Shown: positions 47,876-57,399 of the stretch, one piece after another
Layout: each line of letters begins with the position of its first letter
How positions within the stretch are numbered: position 1 is the first letter of the stretch
DNA from: Prevotella sp.
GTDB lineage: Bacteria > Bacteroidota > Bacteroidia > Bacteroidales > Bacteroidaceae
NCBI GenBank assembly: GCA_022511045.1
Contig: JAFLSF010000006.1
Span: 1 to 57,523 of the forward strand
DNA: 57,523 bases
Direction of reading: 5' to 3'
Program-made: the position numbers and the translations under genes
The notes under the pieces: generated by a model
Database searches by the model: none
Seen by the model: only the letters and a program-made list of their open reading frames with translations
What the model was told of the DNA's origin: nothing

Positions 47876-50092
47876 ATGAGAAGCGTAATAACATATATTA
47901 GCCTCGGGGTCTTGTCAGTTATGGCTTTGTCTGCCTGCAGTGACCAGTTCTTGGAGGACAAAAAGAACTATGATAACGTCAACGTTGATGTGTACAATTA
48001 TTATAGTGGTGCCAACGGACGACTGAATGATATTTATGCCCAGTGCCAGCCTTGGATGACGGAAATGGCACAAGCCGATGCAAACAAGAGATTTACAGGC
48101 GTATCAAGTGGACTACCTGATATGGCAAGCCGATCAACAGAAGAATATGCGGGCACATGGAGTGATTTTGTTAATCCTAATGTGGAATTAACATCTGGTG
48201 GTAGCTCAGGCACTGCAGTACCCGATTTCTTTATGGGTAAGGTAACTGATATTCAGCAATCTACTTATGGACGAATCCGCAATATCAATGATTTTATTGC
48301 TGGAGTTGAAGGAAGTACGCTTACTCAGGCACAAAAGGATGAGTTGCTTGGTCAAGCTCACTTCTGGCGTGCATGGATGTATTTTAACCTTGTGAAATGG
48401 TATGGTGGTGTGCCCCTTGTTAAAGAGGTACAGAATCCTGAGGTTGGTACGTTTACTCCACGCTCTACAACCAAGGAGTGCATCCAGTTTATTGTCGACG
48501 AGTGTAATCTGGCTTCCAGTCTGCTGGCTGCCAAGACCACTCAAGGTGGATGGAGTGGCAGTGACTGGGGTCGTGTCACATCAGGTACAGCTTTAGCTCT
48601 GAAGGGACGCGCTCTTGTACTTTGGGCAAGTCCAATATTTAACCGCAAGGGTGATGACAGCCGTTGGACTGAGGCTTATGCACAGATGAAAGCAGACCTT
48701 CCTACCATTAAAGCATGTGGACATGATCTGTTCTCTACATCTAATAATGTAAATGGTAGTGACTTCGCTCTCCAGTTTATGCAGAATGGTAAGAATCCTG
48801 AGGCTGTGCTCGTTACGCTCCACAATAATATTATCACAGAATCTGACGAGCAGCAGAACAATCCTTGGGAGGCTAAGGTTCGTCCTAGTAATACTGGAGG
48901 TAGCGGGCTGGCTGCCAGTGCTATGCTTGCAAACTTGTTCCCTATGGCCGATGGTAAATTGCCCCAAGGAACGGGATATAATTTGCTGGAAACTTCGTCA
49001 ACTTACAATTACGACAAGAACTATCCGTTTGTGAATCGTGACCCACGATTCTATCGTACTTTTGCCTTCCCTGGTGTCAAATGGCCATATAGTGGTGACC
49101 CGACTCAAAAGGATGGTAATAATCCGTCGTACGAACAAGGTAAGGAATATGTTTTGTGGAACTATGTATGGTACACTGATATGTCGAAGACTGATGATAG
49201 GACTGGTTCTGATGCTGCACGAGGTGCCGATAACTTTTTACTTCATCGTACAAGTTTGTATGTGCGTAAGAAGAGTGACGATGCAGGTATTAAAGGGGCA
49301 AGCCCGATGTATCAATATATGCCTACTTACGACCAGCCATTTAAGACTTCTGCTGCTCCTTTGATAGAACTTCGTTTTGCCGAGGTGTTACTCAATCTGG
49401 CTGAGGCTGCTTGTGGAGCTGGTGATATGGCGTATGCGGTTGATCTTCTGAAACAAATTCGTAGACGTGCAGGATATAAAACAGCAGATTGCGGATTACA
49501 GGCAAATCTGTCATCTAACAAGGCTGCTTGTATGAGTGCTATCCTTTACGAGCGTCAGATAGAATTGGCTTATGAGGGTAAGCGTTTCTATGATATGCGC
49601 CGTTGGATGTTGTTCGATGGTGGTGCTACAAAGCCTGCTAATACGCCTGATACTTATACGCTAACAGGATGGGGTGGCAACACTTGTACTTGGTTAGGTG
49701 TAAAGCCTTTTAACGGTCAGCGCAGAGAGCGCATAGAATTCCAGACGGCTAAATCTTATGGACAAGGTGGAACGACTTATGACTCAGACCCGTTGTTGAA
49801 GAATGGTGGTACACGTAATGTTATAATCGATTTAGATGGTGCGACAGATGATTTGACTACACAGGCTAACAATTTGAAAACATGGTATCAGAACAATCTG
49901 TACATTGTAGAGAAGAACCAAGACCCAACTGATTCTGGTCAGAATCCTGAATATATCTCTTTCCGCCCTAAATATTATATCTTAGGACTCAAGAGCAGTG
50001 TTCAAGAGAATAACAAAGAAATACCTCAGACAGTAGGATGGGAACTTAGCAGTGGAGGTAGCTATGGTACGTTTGATCCGCTGGCTAACTAA
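47876..50092 (+). CDS. SusD/RagB-family nutrient-binding lipoprotein
   Basis: The 738-residue lipoprotein precursor (ALSACSDQFLE, Cys at about 21) shows the SusD pattern: GRIRNINDFIAGVEG, LLGQAHFWRAWMYFNLVKWYGGVPLVKE in the TPR-like part, and the C-terminal RFAEVLLNLAEAACGAGD, LLKQIRRRAGY and ILYERQIELAYEGKRFYDMRRW blocks. It caps the SusC barrel and binds the glycan. At 738 residues it is longer than many SusD proteins. It starts 37 bp after susC and ends at a 34-bp palindromic terminator. Confidence 0.96.
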   Translation: MRSVITYISLGVLSVMALSACSDQFLEDKKNYDNVNVDVYNYYSGANGRLNDIYAQCQPWMTEMAQADANKRFTGVSSGLPDMASRSTEEYAGTWSDFVNPNVELTSGGSSGTAVPDFFMGKVTDIQQSTYGRIRNINDFIAGVEGSTLTQAQKDELLGQAHFWRAWMYFNLVKWYGGVPLVKEVQNPEVGTFTPRSTTKECIQFIVDECNLASSLLAAKTTQGGWSGSDWGRVTSGTALALKGRALVLWASPIFNRKGDDSRWTEAYAQMKADLPTIKACGHDLFSTSNNVNGSDFALQFMQNGKNPEAVLVTLHNNIITESDEQQNNPWEAKVRPSNTGGSGLAASAMLANLFPMADGKLPQGTGYNLLETSSTYNYDKNYPFVNRDPRFYRTFAFPGVKWPYSGDPTQKDGNNPSYEQGKEYVLWNYVWYTDMSKTDDRTGSDAARGADNFLLHRTSLYVRKKSDDAGIKGASPMYQYMPTYDQPFKTSAAPLIELRFAEVLLNLAEAACGAGDMAYAVDLLKQIRRRAGYKTADCGLQANLSSNKAACMSAILYERQIELAYEGKRFYDMRRWMLFDGGATKPANTPDTYTLTGWGGNTCTWLGVKPFNGQRRERIEFQTAKSYGQGGTTYDSDPLLKNGGTRNVIIDLDGATDDLTTQANNLKTWYQNNLYIVEKNQDPTDSGQNPEYISFRPKYYILGLKSSVQENNKEIPQTVGWELSSGGSYGTFDPLAN

Positions 50093-50121
50093 ATAGTCAG
50101 TGACGAAACAAACAATTATGA

Positions 50122-50161
50122 ATTGGTGGCTCAAGAATATTCTTGAGCCACCAATGTTTTT
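50122..50161 (+). terminator. Intrinsic terminator of the PUL plus-strand operon
   Basis: Positions 50122-50155 are a perfect 34-bp palindrome (ATTGGTGGCTCAAGAAT and its complement), followed by GTTTTT to 50161. It is 30 bp after the SusD stop codon and will stop transcription strongly. Confidence 0.93.
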
Positions 50162-50268
50162 AGTAGCTTCATTGCCAGTTCAATATTTATATATTAAGCC
50201 TAAAGTGTATAAAACTTGCACAAGTGCATGGTGTTTGTGCAGTTCGTAGTGTTTTTTTAAGCTAAAAA

Positions 50269-50300
50269 TTTGCGTAAGTCAATAAAAATGCGTTACTTTG
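50269..50300 (+). promoter_or_regulatory. Promoter of acpP
   Basis: TTTG (50269-50272), a 20-bp spacer and TTACTTTG (50293-50300) approximate the Bacteroidetes consensus. Transcription should start near 50307, giving a leader of about 70 nt. Confidence 0.6.
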
Positions 50301-50375
50301 CACCCGCTAAGCGACATTTTTGTTGCGTAATGCGTAAAAAAGAAATCAATTATTAACATTTTAAAGAAAACAATT

Positions 50376-50612
50376 ATGTCAGAAATTGAAAGCAAAGTAA
50401 AGGCTATTATTGTAGACAAACTTGGTGTTGACGAAGCAGAGGTTAAGCCCGAAGCAAGTTTTACTAACGACTTGGGTGCAGACTCTTTGGATACCGTAGA
50501 ACTGATTATGGAGTTTGAGAAGGAGTTCGGTATTTCTATCCCCGACGACAAGGCTGAGAAGATTGGTACCGTTGGTGACGCTATCGCTTACATCGAGGAG
50601 AACGCAAAATAA
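50376..50612 (+). CDS. acpP: Acyl carrier protein
   Basis: This 78-residue acidic protein carries growing fatty acyl chains on a 4'-phosphopantetheine arm. The attachment serine is in [12 protein letters not shown] (residues 34-45), and the fold opens [22 protein letters not shown]. It is followed by a stem-loop with a T-run and then fabF, the usual partner in fatty acid synthesis. Confidence 0.98.
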   Translation: MSEIESKVKAIIVDKLGVDEAEVKPEASFTNDLGADSLDTVELIMEFEKEFGISIPDDKAEKIGTVGDAIAYIEENAK

Positions 50613-50636
50613 TATAGGCGAAAGTCAAGAGTGAAA

Positions 50637-50708
50637 AGTGAGAAATTTGCTGCCGTTGTCCCTTCACTCATTGAGGTGCGGTAGCAAGTTTCTCACTCTT
50701 TTGTTTTT
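50637..50708 (+). terminator. Stem-loop terminator or attenuator between acpP and fabF
   Basis: A 19-base arm at 50637-50655 pairs with 50679-50697 with only two non-Watson-Crick positions and a 23-base loop, followed by CTTTTGTTTTT. It should stop most transcription after the highly expressed acpP and let a fraction continue into fabF. Confidence 0.85.
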
Positions 50709-50732
50709 CCTTTCTTACTTAATGATTGATTT

Positions 50733-51995
50733 ATGGAATTAAAGAGAGTAGTAGTAACAGGAATGGGGGCCGTGACGCCGCTGGGTAATACTCCCGAGGA
50801 GACTTGGAAGAATCTTTTGGCGGGTAAAAGTGGCGCTGCTCCTATTACGCTTTTTGATGCGACCAATTTTAAGACTAAGTTTGCGTGCGAGGTGAAAAAC
50901 CTTGATGTGAACGCCTATTTGGACCGCAAAGAGGCTCGCAAGATGGACCGCTACACACAGTTGGCTCTGATTGCTGCCAAGCAGGCTGTCGAGGATAGTG
51001 GTATGGATTTAGAGAAGGAGGATAAGGACCGTATCGGCGTTGTTTACGGCGTGGGTATCGGTGGTATCAAGACGTTCGAGGATGAGGTGTCTTATTATGG
51101 CGCTCATCGCGAGGATGGTCCCAAGTTCAATCCTTTCTTCATTCCGAAGATGATTGCTGACATTGCCGCAGGCCATATTTCTATTATGTATGGTTTTCAT
51201 GGACCTAACTACATCACGGCTTCTGCCTGTGCCTCGTCAAGCAATGCGTTGGCTGATGCTTTCAATCTGATTCGTCTTGGTAAGGCTAATATCATTTTGA
51301 GTGGCGGTGCTGAGGCCGCTATTTGCGAGACGGGTGTGGGAGGTTTCAATGCTATGAAAGCATTGTCTACCCGCAATGACGAGCCCGAAAAGGCCAGCCG
51401 CCCGTTCAGTGCCAGCCGCGATGGCTTCGTAATGGCTGAGGGTGCTGGTTGCCTCATTTTAGAGGAATTGGAGCACGCAAAGGCTCGTGGCGCTAAGATT
51501 TATGCCGAGATGGTTGGTGCAGGCATGAGTGCAGACGCTCACCATATCACCGCTTCTCATCCCGAGGGATTGGGTGCAAAATTGGTCATGAAGAATGCTT
51601 TGGAGGATGCAGGTCTGACTCCTGAGGATATTGACTATATCAACGTACATGGTACGTCAACCCATGTAGGCGATATTTCGGAGGCTAAAGCTATCAAGGA
51701 GGTATTTGGCGAGGCTGCCTACAAGTTGAATATTTCGTCTACGAAGTCAATGACAGGTCACTTGCTGGGTGCTGCTGGTGCTGTTGAGGCTATGGCTACT
51801 GTGTTAGCCGTTCAGAATGATATTGTGCCTCCCACGATTAACCACGAGGAGGACGATAAGGACGAGGAGATTGACTATAACCTCAACTTTACCTTTAATA
51901 CGGCCCAAAAGCGTGAGGTACGTGCCGGACTGAGCAATACTTTCGGCTTTGGCGGACATAATGCTTGCGTAGTATTCAAGAAGTATGTGGATTAA
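50733..51995 (+). CDS. fabF: Beta-ketoacyl-ACP synthase II
   Basis: FabF condenses malonyl-ACP with acyl-ACP in fatty acid elongation. The 420 residues match the family. The catalytic Cys is in ITASACASSSNALADA, and the two catalytic His are in YINVHGTSTHVGD and KSMTGHLLGAAGAVEA. The final GFGGHNACVVFKK is typical. It overlaps the rnc start by 11 bp, so fabF and rnc are coupled. The acpP-fabF-rnc order is common in Bacteroidetes and elsewhere. Confidence 0.98.
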   Translation: MELKRVVVTGMGAVTPLGNTPEETWKNLLAGKSGAAPITLFDATNFKTKFACEVKNLDVNAYLDRKEARKMDRYTQLALIAAKQAVEDSGMDLEKEDKDRIGVVYGVGIGGIKTFEDEVSYYGAHREDGPKFNPFFIPKMIADIAAGHISIMYGFHGPNYITASACASSSNALADAFNLIRLGKANIILSGGAEAAICETGVGGFNAMKALSTRNDEPEKASRPFSASRDGFVMAEGAGCLILEELEHAKARGAKIYAEMVGAGMSADAHHITASHPEGLGAKLVMKNALEDAGLTPEDIDYINVHGTSTHVGDISEAKAIKEVFGEAAYKLNISSTKSMTGHLLGAAGAVEAMATVLAVQNDIVPPTINHEEDDKDEEIDYNLNFTFNTAQKREVRAGLSNTFGFGGHNACVVFKKYVD

Positions 51996-52974
51996 CGATA
52001 GCATTGACAGGATAAAGCTCCCTTTCCGCAAGGAGAAGGAGCTTTTTTCTTCCCTCTATGACATTTTAGGTTTCTACCCTCACAACATAGAGTTATATAA
52101 ACAAGCCCTGCTCCACAAGAGTGTAGGTCAACGTACTGCAAAGGGTAAACCTTTGAATAATGAGCGGTTAGAGTTTTTAGGCGACGCTGTTCTGGATGCG
52201 GTGGTGGGAGATATTGTGTTTCGCCACTTTGAAGGCAAACGCGAGGGATTCCTAACGAATACCCGCTCGAAGCTGGTCAGTCGCGACACATTAGGCAAGT
52301 TGGCAAAGGAGATGGGCATACCGCAACTCATCAAGTCAACGGACCACTCAACTTCGCATAATTGTTACATGAATGGCAACGCTTTCGAAGCACTGGTAGG
52401 TGCCATCTATTTGGATAGGGGTTACAATGCCTGTATGCAATTTATGCAAAAACGTATATTGGCACACTTGATAAATATAGATAAAGTGGCATACAAGGAG
52501 GTGAACTTCAAATCGAAGTTGCTGGAGTGGAGCCAAAAAAATCGCGTACAGATGGAGTTCCGTGATTTGGAGCAGACGCGTGACGAAAAGAAAAGCCCCG
52601 TATTCACGACGCAAGTGTTTATTGAGGGATTGGAAGGTTGTAAGGGAATAGGTTACTCGAAAAAAGAGAGCCAGCAAAATGCTGCAAAGGACACACTACA
52701 GCGCTTGCGCCGGGAACCCCAGTTCATTGATGCGGTTTTTGCCGCTAAGGGCGACCGCACGAAAATGGAGGAGGAACCTGTTATGGTGGTGCCCGATTTG
52801 GAGAAGTTGGAGCGTGAGCAGCAGAACTTCATTGTAGAGCATAAGGCTCCTGTTGAAAGCCGGACGAAGCCAGCGGAGGAATTTGTACTAGATGATGTTA
52901 AGATGACTCCGCATGAGAAGAGTCGCGAGGAAATAATTGCGGAGGCAGAAGCAGCTGCTTTTGCTGAAAACTAA
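51985..52974 (+). CDS. rnc: Ribonuclease III with C-terminal extension
   Basis: RNase III cuts double-stranded RNA during rRNA and mRNA processing. The 329-residue protein has the signature NERLEFLGDAVLDAVVGDIV near residue 57, the second acidic site GNAFEALVGAIYLDRG, and a double-stranded RNA-binding domain (NFKSKLLEWSQ to KESQQNAAKDTLQRL, about 175-240). About 85 charged, probably disordered residues follow (LEREQQNFIVEHKAPVE and onward), making it longer than the 226-residue E. coli enzyme. It starts inside fabF, 11 bp before its end, and is followed after 7 bp by the M6 protease gene. Confidence 0.95.
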   Translation: MWINDSIDRIKLPFRKEKELFSSLYDILGFYPHNIELYKQALLHKSVGQRTAKGKPLNNERLEFLGDAVLDAVVGDIVFRHFEGKREGFLTNTRSKLVSRDTLGKLAKEMGIPQLIKSTDHSTSHNCYMNGNAFEALVGAIYLDRGYNACMQFMQKRILAHLINIDKVAYKEVNFKSKLLEWSQKNRVQMEFRDLEQTRDEKKSPVFTTQVFIEGLEGCKGIGYSKKESQQNAAKDTLQRLRREPQFIDAVFAAKGDRTKMEEEPVMVVPDLEKLEREQQNFIVEHKAPVESRTKPAEEFVLDDVKMTPHEKSREEIIAEAEAAAFAEN

Positions 52975-52981
52975 ATAATAT

Positions 52982-54766
52982 ATGAATAGATTGATTTTCA
53001 GTTTTGTAGTGGCCATATTAGCGACCATAACTGTGCATGCAGCAAAAGCGTTAAGTGAAAGCGTTGCTGTGTTGCAGCCCGATGGTACGACACTTTTCGT
53101 AACGCTATATGGAGACGAACACGTATCGTGGATGACTACTAACGATGGCATGTTGGTAGTGGAGAAAGGCGGAGCATATTATGTGGCAGCTATCAACGAC
53201 CAAGGGGAATTGTGGCCTACAACACATTTGGCTCATCAGAAAGAGATGCGTAATGCCGAGGAGCAACAGGCTTGTGAAATACAATTACAGCGTAGGAGTT
53301 TGTTCTTTGAAAAGGCAGACTGCACTTTACAGGCCATCCGCCGTGCTCAAGTAACTGATGCCAACTATTTCCCACATCAGGGCAACCCAAAATGCCTGGT
53401 GTTATTGGTTAACTTTGCTGATAATCAGTTTACAAGCACAAACCCTAAAGCCCAGTTTGAGCAATACTTTAACGGTGAAACGCAGGAGAATCTGGGACAG
53501 AATGAGGATAAGAATTTAGTAAGTGTGCAGCGTTACTTCGAGCTGTCAAGTCATGGAAAGTTCATACCCGAGTTTGATGTGGTAGGCCCATTCACCCTGC
53601 CTCAGACGCTGGACTACTATGGTGCTAACCAGGGTGGTTCGGGACAAGACGCTAATTTCTCGCAGTTTTGCAGAGATGCCATTGCCGCTGCCGATGGCAC
53701 GATAGACTTTCGTCAATACGATAATAATGGCGACGGAAAAGCCGAGTTAGTGTGCGTCATCTACGCTGGATACGGAGAGAGCGTTAGCGGCAATCCTGCC
53801 AACACGTTGTGGCCGAAATGTGGCATGCAGAATGTGAGTACTAAGGATGGCGTGACAGTAACTTACATGAATTGTAGCCCAGAGTTATTTCGGGTAAGCA
53901 ATGGTACTGACATCAATGGTATTGGACTTTTCGTCCATGAATTCTCTCACGGCATGGGATTGTCCGACCACTATGCTACTGTTACGTCTGCACAGAAAAA
54001 CAACCAATCACCAGAGTTTTGGGACTTGATGGACTATGGCGAGTATGCTAATAATGGCTATGCCCCTGTGCCTTATACCGCTTGGGAACAATCGGTGATG
54101 GGCTGGACGGAAATAGAGGAGCTGGAAGAGTCGCAGAATGGTATTGAGTTGACACCACTGATGAAGGGTGGGAAAGCCTATAAATTCAGCAATGGTGCTG
54201 ACGATGAGGAGTGGATGATATTAGAGAATGTGCAAGCCCGTGACACCGAGAATCGTATTCCTGGTTTTGTCTATGGACACGGCCTGCTGGTATGGCATAT
54301 TGCTTACAATAAAGGTACAGTGGCTATGAGTGATTTCCCAAATAATGTCGCAGGACAGCCCCGTGTCACAGTAGTGCCTGCTGACGGATTGATAATTAAC
54401 GGCTATCAGTTTGGAGACAACAAGCCCTACACGCAAGCCGAATACACTGCCAGTCTTGGCGGCGACCCATTTCCTGGAGCCAATGCCATTACGACATTAG
54501 CCGCCAATATGGAGCTGCCTAACTACATCTTCTACAGTGGTGATCCAACGCCAGCTTTCAAGCTAAAGAACATTGCCGAAGACACGACGACTGGTTTGGT
54601 TATTTTCGATTTCGACAATGGCACACCTGCCAGCATCAGTAATCTAACGTCAGTCTTTTCTGATGGTGAAGAAGCCCTTTACGACTTACAAGGGCGACGG
54701 CTTACCAACAAGTCAATACAACGAGGCATCTATATCAAGAATGGTAAAAAGATAATGGTACGCTAA
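52982..54766 (+). CDS. Secreted M6-family metalloprotease with C-terminal sorting-like tail
   Basis: The 594-residue precursor has a signal peptide (MNRLIFSFVVAILATITVHA). The zinc site is HEFSHGMGLSDHY (HExxHxxGxxD form) near residue 320. Before it, CLVLLVNFADNQF and SVQRYFELSSHGKF are typical of M6 (immune inhibitor A-like) proteases. The last 35 residues (ALYDLQGRRLTNKSIQRGIYI and KNGKKIMVR) match the type A sorting tail used by the type IX system in Prevotella. It should degrade protein outside the cell. It lies only 7 bp after rnc and probably lacks its own promoter, an unexpected placement for an exported protease. Confidence 0.9.
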   Translation: MNRLIFSFVVAILATITVHAAKALSESVAVLQPDGTTLFVTLYGDEHVSWMTTNDGMLVVEKGGAYYVAAINDQGELWPTTHLAHQKEMRNAEEQQACEIQLQRRSLFFEKADCTLQAIRRAQVTDANYFPHQGNPKCLVLLVNFADNQFTSTNPKAQFEQYFNGETQENLGQNEDKNLVSVQRYFELSSHGKFIPEFDVVGPFTLPQTLDYYGANQGGSGQDANFSQFCRDAIAAADGTIDFRQYDNNGDGKAELVCVIYAGYGESVSGNPANTLWPKCGMQNVSTKDGVTVTYMNCSPELFRVSNGTDINGIGLFVHEFSHGMGLSDHYATVTSAQKNNQSPEFWDLMDYGEYANNGYAPVPYTAWEQSVMGWTEIEELEESQNGIELTPLMKGGKAYKFSNGADDEEWMILENVQARDTENRIPGFVYGHGLLVWHIAYNKGTVAMSDFPNNVAGQPRVTVVPADGLIINGYQFGDNKPYTQAEYTASLGGDPFPGANAITTLAANMELPNYIFYSGDPTPAFKLKNIAEDTTTGLVIFDFDNGTPASISNLTSVFSDGEEALYDLQGRRLTNKSIQRGIYIKNGKKIMVR

Positions 54767-54785
54767 ATCAGCGTACCATTTCTTA
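54754..54785 (+). terminator. Intrinsic terminator overlapping the M6 protease stop codon
   Basis: AATGGTACGCT (54754-54764) pairs perfectly with AGCGTACCATT (54770-54780), an 11-bp stem with a five-base loop. The stop codon TAA (54764-54766) lies in the hairpin. A T-rich stretch follows. It separates the protease from the convergent pectate lyase gene. Confidence 0.85.
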
Positions 54786-54818
54786 TTTCGCTTACTTTCT
54801 TACAAAATTGTTGATAAA

Positions 54819-57293
54819 CTATTCTACCAATATACCAGCAACATTATACAACTTGCCATCACGCTCAATGACGAGGTGACCGTCCTTGAGACGTTTAACA
54901 GCTTTTGTGTTACTACTACTAAAATTATTGTTAATCTCTTGAATACTGGTAGCGTCAGAGGCCACTTTTAATGCCAGCTTGACACCAGATTTATAGGTAA
55001 TGGTGAAAGTTAACTCATTAGTAATATCAATATCCTCTACAGTAGCAGTGGCCAAGGCTTTGTCGCTTTTACGGCTGGGTAAGGAAATATCGAAACTCTT
55101 ACCTGCAAGTTCAGTAATCTTACCTTTACCAGCAGTGTTATTGTCATTGACGGCATAAAGTGTGACGGCCGTTACTTTCACGCCTGTAGGAATGGTTACT
55201 TTGTGTTGTGAGGCATCAGCAAGAAATAGATTGGCATTGTTAACCCAATCAGAACCGCTATAGGTGTACTGACTGAACGAGGTTTCCTCATCAACAGCAT
55301 AACCATAGGGTAACTCACCAGCTTGAATCATCACGTCACCATCAGCAATCACGGTACCAATCACAGTAACGGAGACATTGAGTTTTGCACCCTTAACGGT
55401 TTCAGAACCAGCATCAGTGATAATAATCATGGTTTTGCCAGGGCCAACAGCTGTAATGGTGCCATTATTATCGACAGAAGCAATTTCTGTGTTGTTAGAA
55501 ACATAGGTAATATCACCTGCAGCACCAGAAGTAGAAATCTGACTGGTAGCATTCTGGTCAAGAGTCAGTGCAGATTCTGAGGTCAGCGTGAACGATGACT
55601 CAGCACGGGTGTCAGAGGGGTCATCGGGCTCTGTAGAGCCGCTTCCGGCACCACCCTCTTTGCCAATAATATCCACAAGGCTGGGCTTATAATTGTCAAT
55701 AGCATTGCGTAGGGCACTATTTACTTCGTAGTCAGCATCGTCAGCATTGGTGAAAGTAAAAATAAAGTCTCCACCCTGCATTCGTCCAGCACCCCAGGTA
55801 CGATCTGTCACAACGTTAGGAACATTTTCTGCTTCGTCCAGTATATAACTCTGATACATTACAGAAGTGTTGGTGTCAAAGTTATCATATTTGGTACCAC
55901 CCTGTTTTGCAGTAACAGATTCTGGAACCTGTTCGCCGCGAGTAGATGCTTCGTAGCAATCAAAATGTACCGTGTTGCTTGATGACCACTTGGCCAACGT
56001 ATATGAACCACTGAAAAAATTCTTGTACGACTTGATGATACCACCGTCTTCCTTAGAGAAAGTGGGAGCATCTTTTTCGTCAGTACCATTCTTAGTATCT
56101 GTACCCTGCATGGAAATAAGCATAGGTTTAGTGCAGTTGCGGAAGTAGTTACTTTCCATGAAGACAGAAGAACCTGTGCAGGCACCAGCACCATACTTGG
56201 CTATACCATCGTAGTAGTTATTGTACATGTGAACAGACATGGTACGGATACGCGCATGGCGAGAGTCACTGTGGTCGAACCAATTATGGTGGTAGGTTAT
56301 GTAGTTAGGACCACTTTCACTTTTCATGCCACACATCGTAGACTTACCTGTATCCCAAAAATGGACATAAGCAATAGTTACATGCTTAGAGTTAGTTTTC
56401 ACATCAATAGCACCATCGCCTTTTTTCTGGTCACCACCCTTGTTAGGACCATAGAATACATCCATGTGATGAATCCAGATGTGGTCGTTATCGGTATCCA
56501 GCGAGATGCCGTCATCCATCAACGTAGCAACACCAAAGTTACGCATCTCAACAGAAGCCGCATTACGAACGAGGAATCCGAAGCCATGAATGAAAGCATC
56601 GTTACCTACACCTTCGAACGTCATATCTAACTTTGAGTCCTTTGTTTTGCCCTTTATTTGGAGTCCCTCAGAAGAAGAATCGAACCCATCCATGTCATCA
56701 GCCTCAATAGTGCCAATGAAACGAACAATCAGAGGACGAGTCTCACGCCCTTTCTGATAGGCGGTAATGATAGCCTGCAATCCCGTAAAGTTTGTTGCAT
56801 CATACTTATCTTCTGTCTTAACGTCCAATGTTACCGTCTTGGCAGTATTTGAAGTAATGTAGATAATGCGGGCATTACTTTTTGGCGTTCCATCATCATT
56901 ATAAGCGCCGACTCCGCTGTAATTGAAATGTGCAAAACCAGAACGGTCATGTTGTTTCACCTCAATAGCACTAGGAGTCTGAACAGCATCAGTCATTACC
57001 TCGGCATTATTGGCGACAGGCACAACCTTTAGCAAATAGTTTCCTGCTTTCAGTCCCAACGCATCCACTCGCCCGAACGTACCGTATGAGCGAATCAGCT
57101 CGCCATCCAGCAACGTCCAGTTATTACCACCGTTGTCGGATATATATGCATTATAATGCGAGTAACTACTATTGAGGCCTGTAAATTCCATCCAACAACT
57201 TTCATACCAACCTCCTTGTCCTTTAAATGACAATGCTGCTTGTGATGATACTGCTATGAGTAGCATCGTGAACGATAAAAGAATTTTCTTCAT
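54819..57293 (-). CDS. Multidomain secreted pectate lyase (PL1-type) with Ig-like domain
   Basis: The start at 57293 gives an 824-residue precursor with a signal peptide (MKKILLSFTMLLIAVSSQA); an in-frame extension to 57326 would cross the -7 element. An N-terminal beta-sandwich (to about 130) precedes the PL1 beta-helix (about 170-520), with MRNFGVATLMDDGISLDTDN, HIWIHHMDVFYGPNKGGDQ, YITYHHNWFDHSDSRHARIR and VHMYNNYYDGI. These contain the Ca2+-binding Asp residues and the catalytic Arg (RHARIR) of pectate lyases. A BIG2-type Ig-like domain (about 570-650), another beta domain and a C-terminal tail (LKDGHLVIERDGKLYNVAGI) follow. It should degrade pectate extracellularly, complementing the PUL. 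Confidence 0.92.
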   Translation of the reverse strand: MKKILLSFTMLLIAVSSQAALSFKGQGGWYESCWMEFTGLNSSYSHYNAYISDNGGNNWTLLDGELIRSYGTFGRVDALGLKAGNYLLKVVPVANNAEVMTDAVQTPSAIEVKQHDRSGFAHFNYSGVGAYNDDGTPKSNARIIYITSNTAKTVTLDVKTEDKYDATNFTGLQAIITAYQKGRETRPLIVRFIGTIEADDMDGFDSSSEGLQIKGKTKDSKLDMTFEGVGNDAFIHGFGFLVRNAASVEMRNFGVATLMDDGISLDTDNDHIWIHHMDVFYGPNKGGDQKKGDGAIDVKTNSKHVTIAYVHFWDTGKSTMCGMKSESGPNYITYHHNWFDHSDSRHARIRTMSVHMYNNYYDGIAKYGAGACTGSSVFMESNYFRNCTKPMLISMQGTDTKNGTDEKDAPTFSKEDGGIIKSYKNFFSGSYTLAKWSSSNTVHFDCYEASTRGEQVPESVTAKQGGTKYDNFDTNTSVMYQSYILDEAENVPNVVTDRTWGAGRMQGGDFIFTFTNADDADYEVNSALRNAIDNYKPSLVDIIGKEGGAGSGSTEPDDPSDTRAESSFTLTSESALTLDQNATSQISTSGAAGDITYVSNNTEIASVDNNGTITAVGPGKTMIIITDAGSETVKGAKLNVSVTVIGTVIADGDVMIQAGELPYGYAVDEETSFSQYTYSGSDWVNNANLFLADASQHKVTIPTGVKVTAVTLYAVNDNNTAGKGKITELAGKSFDISLPSRKSDKALATATVEDIDITNELTFTITYKSGVKLALKVASDATSIQEINNNFSSSNTKAVKRLKDGHLVIERDGKLYNVAGILVE

Positions 57294-57323
57294 ATCCGTA
57301 TTATTAGCTTTAGTTTTTGGGTG

Positions 57324-57355
57324 CAAATATAGTGGAAATATTTTAATTGAACAAG
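57324..57355 (-). promoter_or_regulatory. Promoter of the multidomain pectate lyase gene
   Basis: On the minus strand CTTG (57355-57352), a 20-bp spacer and TATATTTG (57331-57324) approximate the consensus. The ATG is at 57293. Confidence 0.6.
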
Positions 57356-57399
57356 GAAAGTAGTATTATTTAACCCAAGTTAATGACTCGGAGATTTAT

